Shown piece by piece: positions 35,212 to 44,625 of a DNA stretch of 64,000 nt. The notes under the pieces were generated by a model. The model was not told the DNA's origin, did no database searches, and was given only the letters and a program-made list of their open reading frames with translations. A program made the translations under genes and the position numbers. The DNA is from Pseudomonas haemolytica (GTDB lineage Bacteria > Pseudomonadota > Gammaproteobacteria > Pseudomonadales > Pseudomonadaceae). The stretch is taken from NCBI RefSeq assembly GCF_009659625.1, contig NZ_VOIW01000001.1:1116001-1180000 (forward strand), in the 5' to 3' direction. The stretch's first letter is position 1; each line of letters starts with the position of its first letter.

Positions 35212-36543
35212 TTATTGAGGGCTGGAGCGCCCGGTCATTTCACGGGCCATTTCGGTAGCGTAGCTGTCGGTCATGCCGGCGATGAAGTCGATCATCCGCA
35301 GGAACGAGGCGTGCAACGGCCAGGCCGGATCCGGTGCGCTATTGCCCAGCAAGTCGAGAATGCGGCGGTTCTTGAACGACGGCGTGCGCCCGCCATGTTG
35401 CTCCAGGGCCGCGCCGCAGAATGCGTTCAGGAGGATTTCCAACGTGGTGTAGGCACCGATTTCATGCAGGGTCTTGCGCTTGTCCTGGAAGATTTTATTG
35501 CGTGCCATGTCCTTCGCATCCAGCACACAGCGTTTTGCCGGGCCGTGCATGTGCTCGACCAGGTCACCAGGCAGCGTGCCGGCGAGCAGGGCGTCCTGCT
35601 GTTCAACAAATGCTCGCGCCGCCGCATTGGTCAGGTGCTCGATGGCTTTGCCGCGCAGGATCGCCAGCTTGCGCCGCCGCGAGTCCAGCGGACCCAATTG
35701 CCGGTACGTCTGCGGCAGGTCATCGCCCACCAGGTCGAGCAGCAGCGACTCGACTTCGGCGTATCCCAGCAAGTCCATTTCCAGGCCGTCTTCCAGGTCG
35801 ATCAGCGCGTAGCAGATGTCATCGGCCGCCTCCATCAGGTACACGAGCGGATGACGGGCCCAGCGTTGCTCCTCCAACTGAGGCAGGCCGAGCTTGTGGG
35901 CGATCTGCTCAAGAATCGGCAACTCGCTCTGGTAACAGCCGAACTTGTGTTTCTTGTAGCCCAGCGAGTCGGCGTGGCGGGCGGTCCAGGGGTACTTGAG
36001 ATAAGTGCCCAAGGTCGCGTAGGTCAGCCGCGTGCCGCCGTCGAACTGATGGTATTCGAGCTGGGTCAGCACCCGAAAGCCCTGGGCATTGCCTTCGAAG
36101 TTGAGGAAATCATTGCGTTCAGCGCTGCTCATGTCGTCCAGCCAGCCGCGTCCGGCAGCCTGTTGGAACCAGTGGCGAATGGCATCTTCGCCGGAGTGCC
36201 CGAACGGAGGGTTGCCGATGTCATGGGCCAGGCAGGCCGATTGCACCACCATGCCCAAATCGCTTGGATCGCACCAGTCGGGCAGGGCGCTGCGCAGGGT
36301 TTCGCCCACGCGCATGCCAAGAGAGCGCCCAACGCAACTGACTTCCAGCGAGTGCGTCAGGCGCGTGTGGATATGGTCGTTGCTCGATACCGGATGCACT
36401 TGGGTCTTGCGCCCCAGGCGCCGGAACGCGCCGGAGAAGATAATGCGGTCGTGGTCTTTATGGAATGGGCTGCGGCCCAGTTCTTCCGGGCTGTGCAGGG
36501 GCTTACCAAGACGTTCGCGGGTCAGCAGGGTGGGCCAATCCAA
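35212..36543 (-). CDS. dgt: dGTP triphosphohydrolase family protein (Dgt-like)
   Basis: HD-domain enzyme of 443 residues that splits dNTPs into deoxynucleoside and triphosphate. The metal-binding HD pattern is seen in [28 protein letters not shown] and [15 protein letters not shown]. It is shorter than E. coli Dgt and belongs to the general dNTPase group, so preference for dGTP is not certain. AGTACCC rather than a strong ribosome site stands before the ATG. It is the first of several minus-strand genes. Confidence 0.9.
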   Translation of the reverse strand: MDWPTLLTRERLGKPLHSPEELGRSPFHKDHDRIIFSGAFRRLGRKTQVHPVSSNDHIHTRLTHSLEVSCVGRSLGMRVGETLRSALPDWCDPSDLGMVVQSACLAHDIGNPPFGHSGEDAIRHWFQQAAGRGWLDDMSSAERNDFLNFEGNAQGFRVLTQLEYHQFDGGTRLTYATLGTYLKYPWTARHADSLGYKKHKFGCYQSELPILEQIAHKLGLPQLEEQRWARHPLVYLMEAADDICYALIDLEDGLEMDLLGYAEVESLLLDLVGDDLPQTYRQLGPLDSRRRKLAILRGKAIEHLTNAAARAFVEQQDALLAGTLPGDLVEHMHGPAKRCVLDAKDMARNKIFQDKRKTLHEIGAYTTLEILLNAFCGAALEQHGGRTPSFKNRRILDLLGNSAPDPAWPLHASFLRMIDFIAGMTDSYATEMAREMTGRSSPQ

Positions 36544-36707
36544 GGCGGGTACTCTCCGTACGGTGAATGACAGTTCCAGCTTCCCGGTTCAGCCTTGGCG
36601 GAGCAAGCGAATCCAGCGGTCGGCCGCGTCCTTATGAATTAACAGGCAGCGCAAAAAACCGCAACAACCAGGAATTATCTGGTCATTACGGTCATTGACT
36701 CCCGGGG

Positions 36708-37049
36708 TCAGCTTTTGCGCGAAGCGCCTTGCATCGCCAACTTGATCAGCGGGATCAAACCGGCTCCCAGCCGTACCAGGCGCGTCACGCTGCTGATACT
36801 GCCGCCCTTGGCGCCCTTGCCGGTAAAGAAACCCATCAGCGTCACCGCCGCCACGCCCCACAGCGGCGCGTGCTTGATGCCCAGGCTGTCTTGCCAGTTA
36901 TGGCGCATATTGCGCATTTTTTGCAGCGGCGCCATCAGTTGCTGGGACTCATGACGGATTTCCTGGCGGTGCATTTCCATGCGCAGGCGGATCAACGCCT
37001 TGCGCATTTCCCGGCGGGAGGTGTTTTGCGGGATCTCGGTCATGCTCAT
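36708..37049 (-). CDS. Small membrane protein, last gene of the DUF883/YqjE operon
   Basis: Not assigned to a named family with certainty; its position matches YqjK in enterobacteria. The 113 residues have a basic, Arg/Met-rich N-terminal half (REMRKALIRLRMEMHRQEI) and two weak hydrophobic stretches (WGVAAVTLMGFFTG and LVRLGAGLIPLIKLAM). Its ATG overlaps the stop codon of the YqjE-like gene (ATGA), so translation is coupled. Confidence 0.7.
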   Translation of the reverse strand: MSMTEIPQNTSRREMRKALIRLRMEMHRQEIRHESQQLMAPLQKMRNMRHNWQDSLGIKHAPLWGVAAVTLMGFFTGKGAKGGSISSVTRLVRLGAGLIPLIKLAMQGASRKS

Positions 37050-37432
37050 GGCAGCAGGCGCTCCCGGTCGTTGGCCAGCTCTTCGAGCGTGGCGTGGAAG
37101 GGCGTGGACTCATCGAATATCGCCGCTTTCAAGCGCAGCCCGCAGAATGCTGCGGCCAGGACATAAAAAACGCACAGGCTGATGATACCGGTCAGGCGGT
37201 AGGTATCCCACACCAGGATCATTACCAGGGCCGATAACCCCACCAACAACAGTAGGGCAAACACCAACGCCAGGCCGGCAAACAGCAGCAGGCTGACGGT
37301 GCGTGACTTCTGTTCCTGCAATTCAATGCCAAACAACTCGACGTGGCTGTGCAGCAAGCCCAACACGGCCGCACCCAGACGTCGGGAGGTAGAGCTAGAG
37401 CTCGTGGACGAGCCGGTTTCGCCGATAGACAT
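37046..37432 (-). CDS. YqjE/phage-holin-superfamily III membrane protein
   Basis: Protein of 128 residues with a Ser/Thr-rich N-terminus, an amphipathic segment (LGLLHSHVELFGIELQEQKS) and two adjacent transmembrane helices (LLLFAGLALVFALLLLVGLS and a second ending in FCGLRL), the layout of YqjE/DUF1469. Despite the holin label in databases, it is a chromosomal envelope protein, not a lysis gene. It lies between the DUF883 gene (two bases upstream) and the small membrane protein gene. Confidence 0.85.
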   Translation of the reverse strand: MSIGETGSSTSSSSTSRRLGAAVLGLLHSHVELFGIELQEQKSRTVSLLLFAGLALVFALLLLVGLSALVMILVWDTYRLTGIISLCVFYVLAAAFCGLRLKAAIFDESTPFHATLEELANDRERLLP

Positions 37433-37434
37433 GA

Positions 37435-37749
37435 TTAGCGCCTTGTAGCCAGCAGGCCGATCAAAAAGCCCACGCCAGCAGCAATACCGACCGACTGCCA
37501 AGGGTTTGCTTGTACGTAGTCTTCAGTGGCAGTAATGGCTGCCTGGCCGCGCTCACGCAGCGAGTCTTCGGTCAATTGCAAGGTCTCGCGAGCCTTGAGC
37601 AGGCTCTCGTGGATCTTGGTGCGCAGCTCGTCTGCCTGGTCGCCGGCCAGCACAGCGGTGTCGTCCAGCAACCTTTCGGTGTCACTGACCAGGGCTTGAA
37701 AATCCGCCATCAGTATCTCTTGCGCAGTTTTTGCTGTTTTACCGGCCAT
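37435..37749 (-). CDS. DUF883 (ElaB/YqjD-like) membrane-anchored protein
   Basis: Protein of 104 residues. A long amphipathic helix with repeated acidic/basic pairs (about 10-75) ends in the family's C-terminal anchor NPWQSVGIAAGVGFLIGLLATRR. The E. coli relatives YqjD and ElaB bind ribosomes to the membrane in stationary phase; whether this one does so is inference. It is the first gene of a three-gene operon. GGAGA precedes the ATG. Confidence 0.88.
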   Translation of the reverse strand: MAGKTAKTAQEILMADFQALVSDTERLLDDTAVLAGDQADELRTKIHESLLKARETLQLTEDSLRERGQAAITATEDYVQANPWQSVGIAAGVGFLIGLLATRR

Positions 37750-38074
37750 GGTTATCTCCGTGTGTGGCTGATCTGTACGTGTGGTTTCGAGTCGCGCGGT
37801 TCGCTGAAGGTTCATTGCAATTGTGTGGTACAGCTTTTGTATTGCCTTGGTGCGCAGGCCCGGGGCCTGTGCTGAATCCGGGCGGTCGAGGCGCGAGCCT
37901 TGAAAAACCTTACCCTAAATAACTCAAACTCGCGGAAAAACCCTGTCGGTAACGGCCCGTTGTGTTGATCGCTGCGCTAAAGCGGTTCACGTCCTCTGAA
38001 GAAGGGCGGGCTGCGCCTGAGCCAGCAAGAGGAGTATTACGGTGCGGACCTGTCGATCCAAAAGATCGGTGCGG
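37750..38074. other. Gene-free stretch upstream of the DUF883 operon
   Basis: About 325 bases between the DUF883 start and the antiporter stop. It must hold the operon promoter, but no clear -35/-10 pair is seen. A short GC-rich stem (GCAGGCCCGGGGCCTGTGC) lies near 37853. No coding sequence is supported. Confidence 0.4.
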
Positions 38075-39811
38075 TCAGTCAGGATTGATCGGCGCTTCTT
38101 CCTGAGCGTTCGGGTGCGAGTAAAAACCGTGCAGCAGGCGATAGCGGTTCTGTCGCACTTCATCGACCCGCGCTTGCACCTGTTGCTCCGGCAGGCCCAG
38201 CAGGATCAGCGCGTGGGAAGCGAGCATCAGGCTTGACTCCAGCAACTCGGGCACCACTTCGCTGGCGCCCGCGGCCTTGAGCTCAGCCAACTGGCTGTCA
38301 TCGCGGGTGCGCACCAGGATCGGCACCTCAGGATTGATCCGCCGCGCCTCTTTGAGCACCACCAGGGCCACATCGCTGTTGTCCACTGCGATCACCACCA
38401 ACCTCGCCCGCTCCAGGCCAACGGCACTCAGTAAGGCGCCACGGCGGCAGTCGCCGTAATGCACGCTGCTGTCCTCGGTGGCGGCTTCCTCTACCCGTTC
38501 CGGGTCGTCATCCAGGGCGATGAACGCCTGGTGTTCCCGGCGTAAAAAACGCCCGATGGACTGGCCCACCCGGCCATAACCGCAAATCACCGCGTGCCCA
38601 TGCAGTTGGGCGTTGAGCGCGGTGATTTGCTCCAGTTGTACCTGCTGGTTTGGCTTGCGGTGCAGGCGCAGGGCAATGGCCGGCGCGGCGCGCAACAGCA
38701 ACGGCGTCAACAGCATCGAACAGAACGTGGCAGCCAGCAGCAGGCCGTTGAACTCATCCGGAATCAGCCGGCTCTGCTGCATCTGCGCCATCAACGCAAA
38801 ACAGAACTCGCCACCCTGGGCCAGGGCCAGGCCGCTGCGCCAGGCGGTTTCAATGTCGCTGCCACGCAGCTTGACGAGCACGGCGACCACGCAGCCTTTG
38901 ACCAGCATCAGCGTGAGGGTCAGGCCAAGGATCAACAGGCTGTGGCTGACGAACAACTGCAGGTCGATCAACATCCCAATGCTGACAAAAAACAGCCCCA
39001 GCAGGATGTCGCGAAACGGCCGGATATCCGCTTCGATCTGGTGGCGGTAATGACTTTCGCCCAGCAACATGCCGGCCAGGAACGCGCCAAGGGCAGGGGA
39101 CAGGCCGAGCAGGTGGGTGAGCCAGGCGGTAAGCAACACAATCACCAGCGCCAGCAAGACAAACAACTCCGCCGAATGGGACGCGGCGACTTCATGGAAC
39201 AGCCGCGGCAGTAACCAGCGGCTGGCGAACAACAGGCCCACGAACAACACCACGGTCTTGCCCAGGGTCAGCGGCAGCGCCCAGTACCAGGCCTGGTCGC
39301 TGCTGCCGGCAAACACGGGTACCAGCGTCAGCAGCAATACCGCCACCACGTCCTGGAACAGCAGTACGCCAATCGCATTCTGGCCGTGGCTGCTGAAGAT
39401 CTCACCGAGGCTGGTCAACTCCTTGCTGACGATGGCAGTGGAAGACAACGCCAACCCTGCGCCAAGCAACAGCGCGATGCCCGGCGCCAGGCCAAAGCCC
39501 ATCAATAGGCCGCCCAGCAGCGCCCCGCAGCCCAGCACCTGCAAACTGCCCAGGCCAAAGACCACGCGGCGCAGGGCGAACATTTTCGACAGGGAAAATT
39601 CCAGGCCCAGGGAAAATAGCAGGAACACCACGCCCATCTCGGCCAGATCTGGCAGGTCTTCGTTGTCGTTCACCCAGTCCAGGGCCGTCGGGCCCACCGC
39701 CAGGCCCACGCACAGGTAACCCAGCACGGGCGGCAGTTGCAGCCGGCGAAACAGCGCAATCACCACCAGGGATGAGGCCAGAATGATCAGCAGGTTGGCA
39801 AACACAGGCAT
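38075..39811 (-). CDS. Kef/CPA2-type monovalent cation:proton antiporter with RCK domain
   Basis: Protein of 578 residues with about 12-13 transmembrane helices in the first 380 (for example VVFLLFSLGLEFSLSKMF and ALLLGAGLALSSTAIVSKEL), followed by a TrkA-N/RCK nucleotide-binding domain (GHAVICGYGRVGQSIGRFL) that would gate transport by NAD(H). It resembles YbaL/RosB rather than glutathione-gated KefB/C. The start MPVFANLL was chosen by homology, although GGAG abuts the ATG; a TTG eight codons upstream is the alternative. Confidence 0.88.
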   Translation of the reverse strand: MPVFANLLIILASSLVVIALFRRLQLPPVLGYLCVGLAVGPTALDWVNDNEDLPDLAEMGVVFLLFSLGLEFSLSKMFALRRVVFGLGSLQVLGCGALLGGLLMGFGLAPGIALLLGAGLALSSTAIVSKELTSLGEIFSSHGQNAIGVLLFQDVVAVLLLTLVPVFAGSSDQAWYWALPLTLGKTVVLFVGLLFASRWLLPRLFHEVAASHSAELFVLLALVIVLLTAWLTHLLGLSPALGAFLAGMLLGESHYRHQIEADIRPFRDILLGLFFVSIGMLIDLQLFVSHSLLILGLTLTLMLVKGCVVAVLVKLRGSDIETAWRSGLALAQGGEFCFALMAQMQQSRLIPDEFNGLLLAATFCSMLLTPLLLRAAPAIALRLHRKPNQQVQLEQITALNAQLHGHAVICGYGRVGQSIGRFLRREHQAFIALDDDPERVEEAATEDSSVHYGDCRRGALLSAVGLERARLVVIAVDNSDVALVVLKEARRINPEVPILVRTRDDSQLAELKAAGASEVVPELLESSLMLASHALILLGLPEQQVQARVDEVRQNRYRLLHGFYSHPNAQEEAPINPD

Positions 39812-39965
39812 CTCCGTTGCAGGGTGAGCGGGCAAAAAAGCCGCGAGAATCGCTGAATCAGTTATAGGCCATGGTGATCTGGGTCAGGTGTTTTGTGGGA
39901 GATGGGATTTCATGTGGCGAGCGGGTTTAGAATGGTGGCCTGTTTACTGACCGGGTTCTTTCGTC

Positions 39966-40202
39966 ATGCCTCCTGAATGCCAGTTGTTCGGCACCCTGGG
40001 TTGCCATCTTTGTGAAGTCGCGGAAAAGGTCCTCATGCCGTTGGTCGAACATGGTCTGATGGTGGAGTTGATCGATATCACCGATCCAGAAGACCTGACC
40101 GACGCCTACGGCCTAAGGATTCCGGTGCTGCGGCGGGTGGACACGGGGGCGGAACTGGATTGGCCATTCGACGCTGATCAGGTTGTCGCCTTCCTGCGCT
40201 GA
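39966..40202 (+). CDS. Glutaredoxin-like protein (DUF836)
   Basis: Protein of 78 residues with a glutaredoxin fold: QLFGTLGCHLCEVAEKVL carries CxxC near residue 13, and RIPVLRRVDTGAELDWPF contains the cis-proline. Such small proteins reduce disulfides, but the partner is unknown. It stands alone between the antiporter gene and an unknown gene. Confidence 0.85.
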   Translation: MPPECQLFGTLGCHLCEVAEKVLMPLVEHGLMVELIDITDPEDLTDAYGLRIPVLRRVDTGAELDWPFDADQVVAFLR

Positions 40203-40276
40203 TATTTATGCGATGGCGGGTTTCCAAATATTACGTTACTGTATATTCGTACAGCGATTGAATAGAGGGAACGCCC

Positions 40277-40612
40277 GTGGTGAATGTTGAACAATTGAAA
40301 AGCAGCGTCAATCGCATGTCCGCCGATGTCGTGCGCGACGCGGTGAACGAGCTGCGCCTCGATGGCCTGGTCACGGAAGGCAAGACGCCGTTTAACAAGG
40401 TGCATTTCAACACCTGCTTTGCAGAAATCGAGGCGCTGTTCCAGCGCGCCGGTTATCACAAGCAACTGGATGTGGTGGGTTATCAGGGCTTGCTCTACGC
40501 GCTGTATGATCCGGGCCGTTGGGAAGCGGTGGACGTATTGCGCTGGCTCAAGGAGTTCACCGAGGCCGCGAGCGCTTCGCCGGTCCTGCGGGCGCAATTG
40601 GCCAAGGCTTGA
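40277..40612 (+). CDS. Conserved hypothetical protein
   Basis: I do not recognise the family. The 111 residues are soluble and mostly helical (VEQLKSSVNRMSADVVRDAV and VLRWLKEFTEAA), with no motif or signal peptide. Two adjacent GTG codons can serve as start; AGAGGGA lies about eight bases upstream. A large palindromic element begins eight bases after the stop codon. Confidence 0.65.
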   Translation: MVNVEQLKSSVNRMSADVVRDAVNELRLDGLVTEGKTPFNKVHFNTCFAEIEALFQRAGYHKQLDVVGYQGLLYALYDPGRWEAVDVLRWLKEFTEAASASPVLRAQLAKA

Positions 40613-40619
40613 GATAGGC

Positions 40620-40893
40620 CCTAGGGGGCGTTCTCAGTTAGTTTCCCCACCGCGTTGTCGCCTTAAAGCGGGCCAGGCAAGGCGCAGGCCGCTGGGAATG
40701 GTTGTTCCCTTTCCAAGGCCTGCAACGCAGCATGGCCCGCTTTAAGGCACAACCCGAAGGGCCGGGCCTGCTGCTGTGCAGGGCTGCGTTGCTCGAAGCT
40801 TATTTGGAATGACCAAACCACTCTTCTCGCGCCTTGCCCTGCACAGCAGCAGACCCGGCGCGGTGGGGAAACTAACTGAGAACGCCCCCTAGG
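40620..40893. repeat. Three-stem palindromic element closed by a perfect 35-bp inverted repeat
   Basis: The outer arms 40620-40654 and 40859-40893 are exact inverted copies beginning CCTAGGGGGCGTTCTCAG. Inside are two long hairpins: 40660-40675 with 40733-40748 (16 of 16), itself holding smaller stems at 40684-40690/40717-40723 and 40694-40698/40705-40709; and 40761-40784 with 40836-40859 (23 of 24), with TTTGG/CCAAA at its tip. The whole folds into a three-way junction of 274 bases. It could be a MITE-like repeat, a structured RNA or an attenuator; no coding capacity is evident. Confidence 0.75.
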
Positions 40894-40949
40894 CAATCGC
40901 GCGCCATGCGGGATAATGCCCGCCTGTTTCCCAGGCTTTGAGCATCTGC

Positions 40950-41840
40950 ATGTCCAGTTCCGGTTTTTCCCCCTCCCAGCACCAAGCCAGCACGTTGTAC
41001 CTGCCCCCCGGTCCTTGGGCAACGGTGCTCGATTGCCTGTGCGAGCACTTCCCGGCCATCGGCCGTGAACAGTGGTTGGACCGTATTGCCCGGGGGCGAG
41101 TGCTGGATATCAATGGCAGCCCGATCAGCCTGGATCTCGCCTACAAGGAAGGCTTGTGCATCTATTACTTTCGCGAAGTGCCCAACGAGAAAGTGATCCC
41201 GGCGCAGGAAACCATCCTGTACGCCGATGAGCATTTGGTAGTGGCGGACAAGCCGCACTTCCTGCCGGTCACGCCCGCTGGCGAGTACGTCGAGCAAACA
41301 CTGTTACGGCGCCTGATCCGGCACTTGGACAACCCCGCCCTGGTGCCTCTGCACCGCATCGACCGGCATACGGCGGGGCTGGTGCTGTTCTCGGCCAACC
41401 CGCAAAGCCGCTCGGCGTACCAGCAGCTGTTTCCTACGCGGCGTATCGACAAATTTTACGAAGCCATCGCCCCGGCCCTGCAGAACCTGACCTTTCCGCT
41501 GGTGCACAAAAGTCGCCTGGTGGATGGCGAGCCGTTCTTTCGCATGCGGGAAGGGCCGGGTACCAGCAACACCGAAACGGCCGTGCAAGTGCGAGAGAAG
41601 AACGGCGATTTATGGCGCTATGGCCTGTTCCCGGTGACGGGTAAGAAACACCAGCTGCGCGTGCACATGACTGCGCTCGGCGCGAGCATCTGCAATGACC
41701 CGTTTTACCCCGAGGTGATCAAGGACGCCGAGGATGACTACGCTAACCCGCTCAAGTTGCTGGCCCAGGGCGTACGGTTTATTGACCCGGTGAGCGGTGA
41801 AGAACGCAGTTTTCGCAGCCAGATCACCCTTGACTGGTAA
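40950..41840 (+). CDS. RluA-family pseudouridine synthase
   Basis: RNA-modifying enzyme of 296 residues. The catalytic aspartate lies in LHRIDRHTAGLVLFS, and the family motifs VADKPHFLPVTPAG and GKKHQLRVHM flank it. No S4 domain is complete: the N-terminus only has a short related stretch (WLDRIARGRVLDINGS). The RNA target (rRNA or tRNA position) cannot be told. The ATG at 40950 was chosen; an upstream TTG is unlikely. Confidence 0.88.
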   Translation: MSSSGFSPSQHQASTLYLPPGPWATVLDCLCEHFPAIGREQWLDRIARGRVLDINGSPISLDLAYKEGLCIYYFREVPNEKVIPAQETILYADEHLVVADKPHFLPVTPAGEYVEQTLLRRLIRHLDNPALVPLHRIDRHTAGLVLFSANPQSRSAYQQLFPTRRIDKFYEAIAPALQNLTFPLVHKSRLVDGEPFFRMREGPGTSNTETAVQVREKNGDLWRYGLFPVTGKKHQLRVHMTALGASICNDPFYPEVIKDAEDDYANPLKLLAQGVRFIDPVSGEERSFRSQITLDW

Positions 41841-41852
41841 ACACCAGAAACA

Positions 41853-41879
41853 ACAAGGCCCGCGCTAGGCGGGCCTTGT
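41853..41879. terminator. Terminator-like hairpin between convergent genes
   Basis: The stem ACAAGGCCCGC/GCGGGCCTTGT has a short loop. The T-run is poor, so termination efficiency is uncertain. Confidence 0.6.
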
Positions 41880-41895
41880 GTGCAAGCGTAAAGGC

Positions 41896-42117
41896 TTACA
41901 GGTCTTTAACGGTGCGAACCTGATCTTTGTTGATGCGGGTGCGCTTGCCGTCAAGCTGTTGGAATTCGTAGAAACCCGAATCTTCGTCAAATTTCGGGGT
42001 GTCGACAGCCTGGATTTCGCGACCGTCATTCAGGGTGATCACTGTTGGCGAGGCGCAACCGGCGAGGGTGGCGAGGCCCAGTGCAAGCATGAGAGCGGCG
42101 ATGGTCCGTTGAGTCAT
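41896..42117 (-). CDS. YgdI/YgdR-type small lipoprotein (DUF903)
   Basis: Lipoprotein of 73 residues: signal peptide with lipobox LAGC (mature Cys near residue 21), then the compact Sm-like DUF903 fold (VITLNDGREIQAVDTPKFD and FYEFQQLDGKRTRINKDQV). Its function is unknown. GGAGAC precedes the start. Confidence 0.9.
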   Translation of the reverse strand: MTQRTIAALMLALGLATLAGCASPTVITLNDGREIQAVDTPKFDEDSGFYEFQQLDGKRTRINKDQVRTVKDL

Positions 42118-42196
42118 GAGTTTGTCTCCGAGAGAATACTTTTAAATTGCTGACCTTGTGACGTATGGGACGTCGGCAAAGTTCCTTGTGCAAGGC

Positions 42197-42799
42197 TCAT
42201 TCTGACACGCCAGCCCGTGGGTGCAACAGCTCGGGCGTATTAAGATTGGCCAGGCGCGGGTCATTGGCCGGGCATTGCAGGGCTACACCCCCCAGTTGCA
42301 GCAAGATCTTGCGCGGGCTGCGCTCACCCGCTTGCCAGGCCTGTTCCACCTGGGCTTTCAGGCGGGTCGGGATGATGCACAGCAAGGGTTCCCAGAACTC
42401 GCCTTGGCGCACCATGACCGGCAACTGCGGATTTCGTTGGGCGGTCCCACGTAAATCGGCAAGCAGTCGCTCATCAATTTGTGGCACATCGCACGGCAGG
42501 ATCAGCAGACGCTCATGGCGTGCGGCGAGCAATCCCGCGCGTATCCCGGCAAGCGGGCCGGGGAAGTCCAGGTTGTCATCGCTCACCAGTTGGTCGGCAT
42601 AGGGCGCATAGCACTCATGGTTGCGATTGCACGAGATGATCAGGTCATCTGTAAGCGGCCGGGCCAGCCGTTGCAGGTGCGCGATCAAGGGCTGGCCCTG
42701 CCATTCCAGCAACCCTTTGTCCTGGCCACCCATGCGTTGGCCGCGACCACCGGCCAACAACAGGATCGAACAAGGCAAAGGTGAAGATTCAAGAGACAT
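42197..42799 (-). CDS. mobA: Molybdenum cofactor guanylyltransferase MobA
   Basis: Attaches GMP to molybdopterin to give the bis-MGD cofactor. The 200 residues show [20 protein letters not shown] for GTP binding, [15 protein letters not shown] and [11 protein letters not shown]. The start was set at [10 protein letters not shown] from family length; the frame extends upstream across the divergent promoter region. It is divergent from moaB-moeA, giving one molybdenum cofactor locus. Confidence 0.93.
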   Translation of the reverse strand: MSLESSPLPCSILLLAGGRGQRMGGQDKGLLEWQGQPLIAHLQRLARPLTDDLIISCNRNHECYAPYADQLVSDDNLDFPGPLAGIRAGLLAARHERLLILPCDVPQIDERLLADLRGTAQRNPQLPVMVRQGEFWEPLLCIIPTRLKAQVEQAWQAGERSPRKILLQLGGVALQCPANDPRLANLNTPELLHPRAGVSE

Positions 42800-42875
42800 G
42801 GCGGTTCCGCTGCGGCAGGTAAAGAGGGGCCTGTGATATAACATCGGGCTGTTCCTTCGACAACCGGACCGTGCC

Positions 42876-43415
42876 ATGAAAGCCAAGGCCGATGCGCCCT
42901 TCGTACCCCTGAATATTGCTGTATTGACCGTCAGCGACACCCGCACCCTGGACACCGACACCTCCGGCCAGGTCTTCGTCGACCGCCTGGTTGCCGCTGG
43001 CCACAACCTTGCCGAGCGGGTGCTGCTCAAGGACGACCTCTACAAGATCCGCGCCCAGGTTGCCCACTGGATCGCCGAAGACGTGGTGCAAGTGGTGTTG
43101 ATCACCGGCGGCACCGGCTTCACCGGTCGCGACAGCACCCCTGAAGCTGTGAGCTGCCTGCTCGACAAACAGGTCGACGGTTTTGGCGAGCTGTTCCGCC
43201 AGATCTCCGTGGCCGATATCGGCACCTCCACCGTGCAATCCCGCGCCCTGGCCGGCCTGGCCAATGGCACGCTGGTGTGCTGCCTGCCAGGTTCCACCAA
43301 TGCCGTGCGCACGGGCTGGGACGGCATCCTCGCCGAGCAACTGGATAACCGCCATCGCCCGTGCAACTTCGTCCCGCACCTGAAACAGGCCGAGCCTTGT
43401 GAATCCCGTGGATAA
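42876..43415 (+). CDS. moaB: Molybdopterin adenylyltransferase-type protein MoaB
   Basis: Member of the MoaB/Mog family, 179 residues, for adenylation of molybdopterin before molybdenum insertion. Seen are [37 protein letters not shown] and [16 protein letters not shown]. It overlaps moeA by 17 bases, so the two are translated together; MoeA would use the adenylated product. Confidence 0.92.
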   Translation: MKAKADAPFVPLNIAVLTVSDTRTLDTDTSGQVFVDRLVAAGHNLAERVLLKDDLYKIRAQVAHWIAEDVVQVVLITGGTGFTGRDSTPEAVSCLLDKQVDGFGELFRQISVADIGTSTVQSRALAGLANGTLVCCLPGSTNAVRTGWDGILAEQLDNRHRPCNFVPHLKQAEPCESRG

Positions 43416-44625
43416 GCCAGGCAAGACCGGCGCACTGATGCCGGTGGAAGAGGCCTTGCAGCGTTTGCTGGCCATGGCCGAAGCCGCGCCGATCCGCGAG
43501 CCGCAGGCACTGCCCTTGGCTGAGTGCGACGGCCGGGTCTTGGCCCAGGATCTGATCTCGACGCTTGACCTGCCACCCTGGCCCAACAGCGCCATGGATG
43601 GCTATGCCGTGCGCCTGGCGGATTGGACCGGCGAACCGCTGGTGGTGAGCCAGCGCATTTTCGCGGGTCAGGCGCCTGAGCCTTTGGCTGCGGGCACCTG
43701 CGCACGCATCTTCACCGGCGCGCCGGTGCCCCAAGGCGCGGACTGCGTGGAAATGCAGGAAAACGCGGTGGTGCATACCGACCAGCGTGTGAGTTTCACC
43801 GAGCCGTTGAAGGTGGGTGACAACATCCGCCCCCAAGGACAGGAAACGACGGTGGGTGAATGCGTACTCAGTGCCGGAACCCGCCTGGGGCCTATCGAGC
43901 TGGGCCTGGCTGCGTCCCTCGGGCGTGATCGGCTCGACGTGGTACGCCGCGTGCGGGTGGCGGTGTTGTCGACTGGCGATGAGCTGATCGAGCCGGGGTT
44001 GCCGCTGGGGCCGGGGCAGATCTACAACAGCAACCGCCGCGTGCTGTGCAGCTGGCTGGCGCGCATGGGCTGTGAAGTGATCGATGCCGGGATTCTGCCG
44101 GATGACCTGGAGCAGACCCGCACGCGCCTGGCGGGCCTGGGCAGCGTCGACCTGATCCTGTCTACCGGCGGTGTGTCGGTGGGCGAAGCGGACTTCCTCG
44201 GCATTGCCTTGCGTGAAGAGGGCGAGCTGGCGCTGTGGAAACTGGCGATCAAGCCGGGCAAGCCGCTGACGTTCGGGCATTTCCGTGGCGTGCCGGTGAT
44301 CGGCCTGCCAGGTAACCCGGCCTCGACCCTGGTGACCTTTGCGCTGTTGGCGCGCCCGTATTTGCTGCGCCGCCAAGGTGTGGTGGATGTGCAGCCGCTG
44401 CGTTTCGACGTGCCGGCAGGGTTCGCCTGGCCCAAGCCGGGCAACCGCCGCGAATATCTGCGTGGGCGTATTGAGCAGGGCAAGGCGATTATCTATCGCA
44501 ACCAGAGCTCCGGGGTGTTGCGCAGTGCGGCGTGGGCTGAAGGGTTTGTGGAGGTGGTGGAAGGCACGACGCTGGATATCGGTGATCGGGTCAATTTCAT
44601 TCCCTTGAGTGAAGTCTTGAACTGA
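43399..44625 (+). CDS. moeA: Molybdopterin molybdenumtransferase MoeA
   Basis: Inserts molybdate into adenylated molybdopterin. The 408 residues include PPWPNSAMDGYAVRL, RIFTGAPVPQGADCV, VAVLSTGDELIEPG, LSTGGVSVGEADF and GLPGNPAST. The start is a GTG inside the end of moaB. No clear terminator follows, only a degenerate REP sequence at about 44641. Confidence 0.93.
   Translation: MNPVDKPGKTGALMPVEEALQRLLAMAEAAPIREPQALPLAECDGRVLAQDLISTLDLPPWPNSAMDGYAVRLADWTGEPLVVSQRIFAGQAPEPLAAGTCARIFTGAPVPQGADCVEMQENAVVHTDQRVSFTEPLKVGDNIRPQGQETTVGECVLSAGTRLGPIELGLAASLGRDRLDVVRRVRVAVLSTGDELIEPGLPLGPGQIYNSNRRVLCSWLARMGCEVIDAGILPDDLEQTRTRLAGLGSVDLILSTGGVSVGEADFLGIALREEGELALWKLAIKPGKPLTFGHFRGVPVIGLPGNPASTLVTFALLARPYLLRRQGVVDVQPLRFDVPAGFAWPKPGNRREYLRGRIEQGKAIIYRNQSSGVLRSAAWAEGFVEVVEGTTLDIGDRVNFIPLSEVLN

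Noticed and set aside
37046..37432. Phage holin gene indicating a prophage
   Set aside because: It is a YqjE-type chromosomal membrane protein in a DUF883 operon; no phage genes are nearby.
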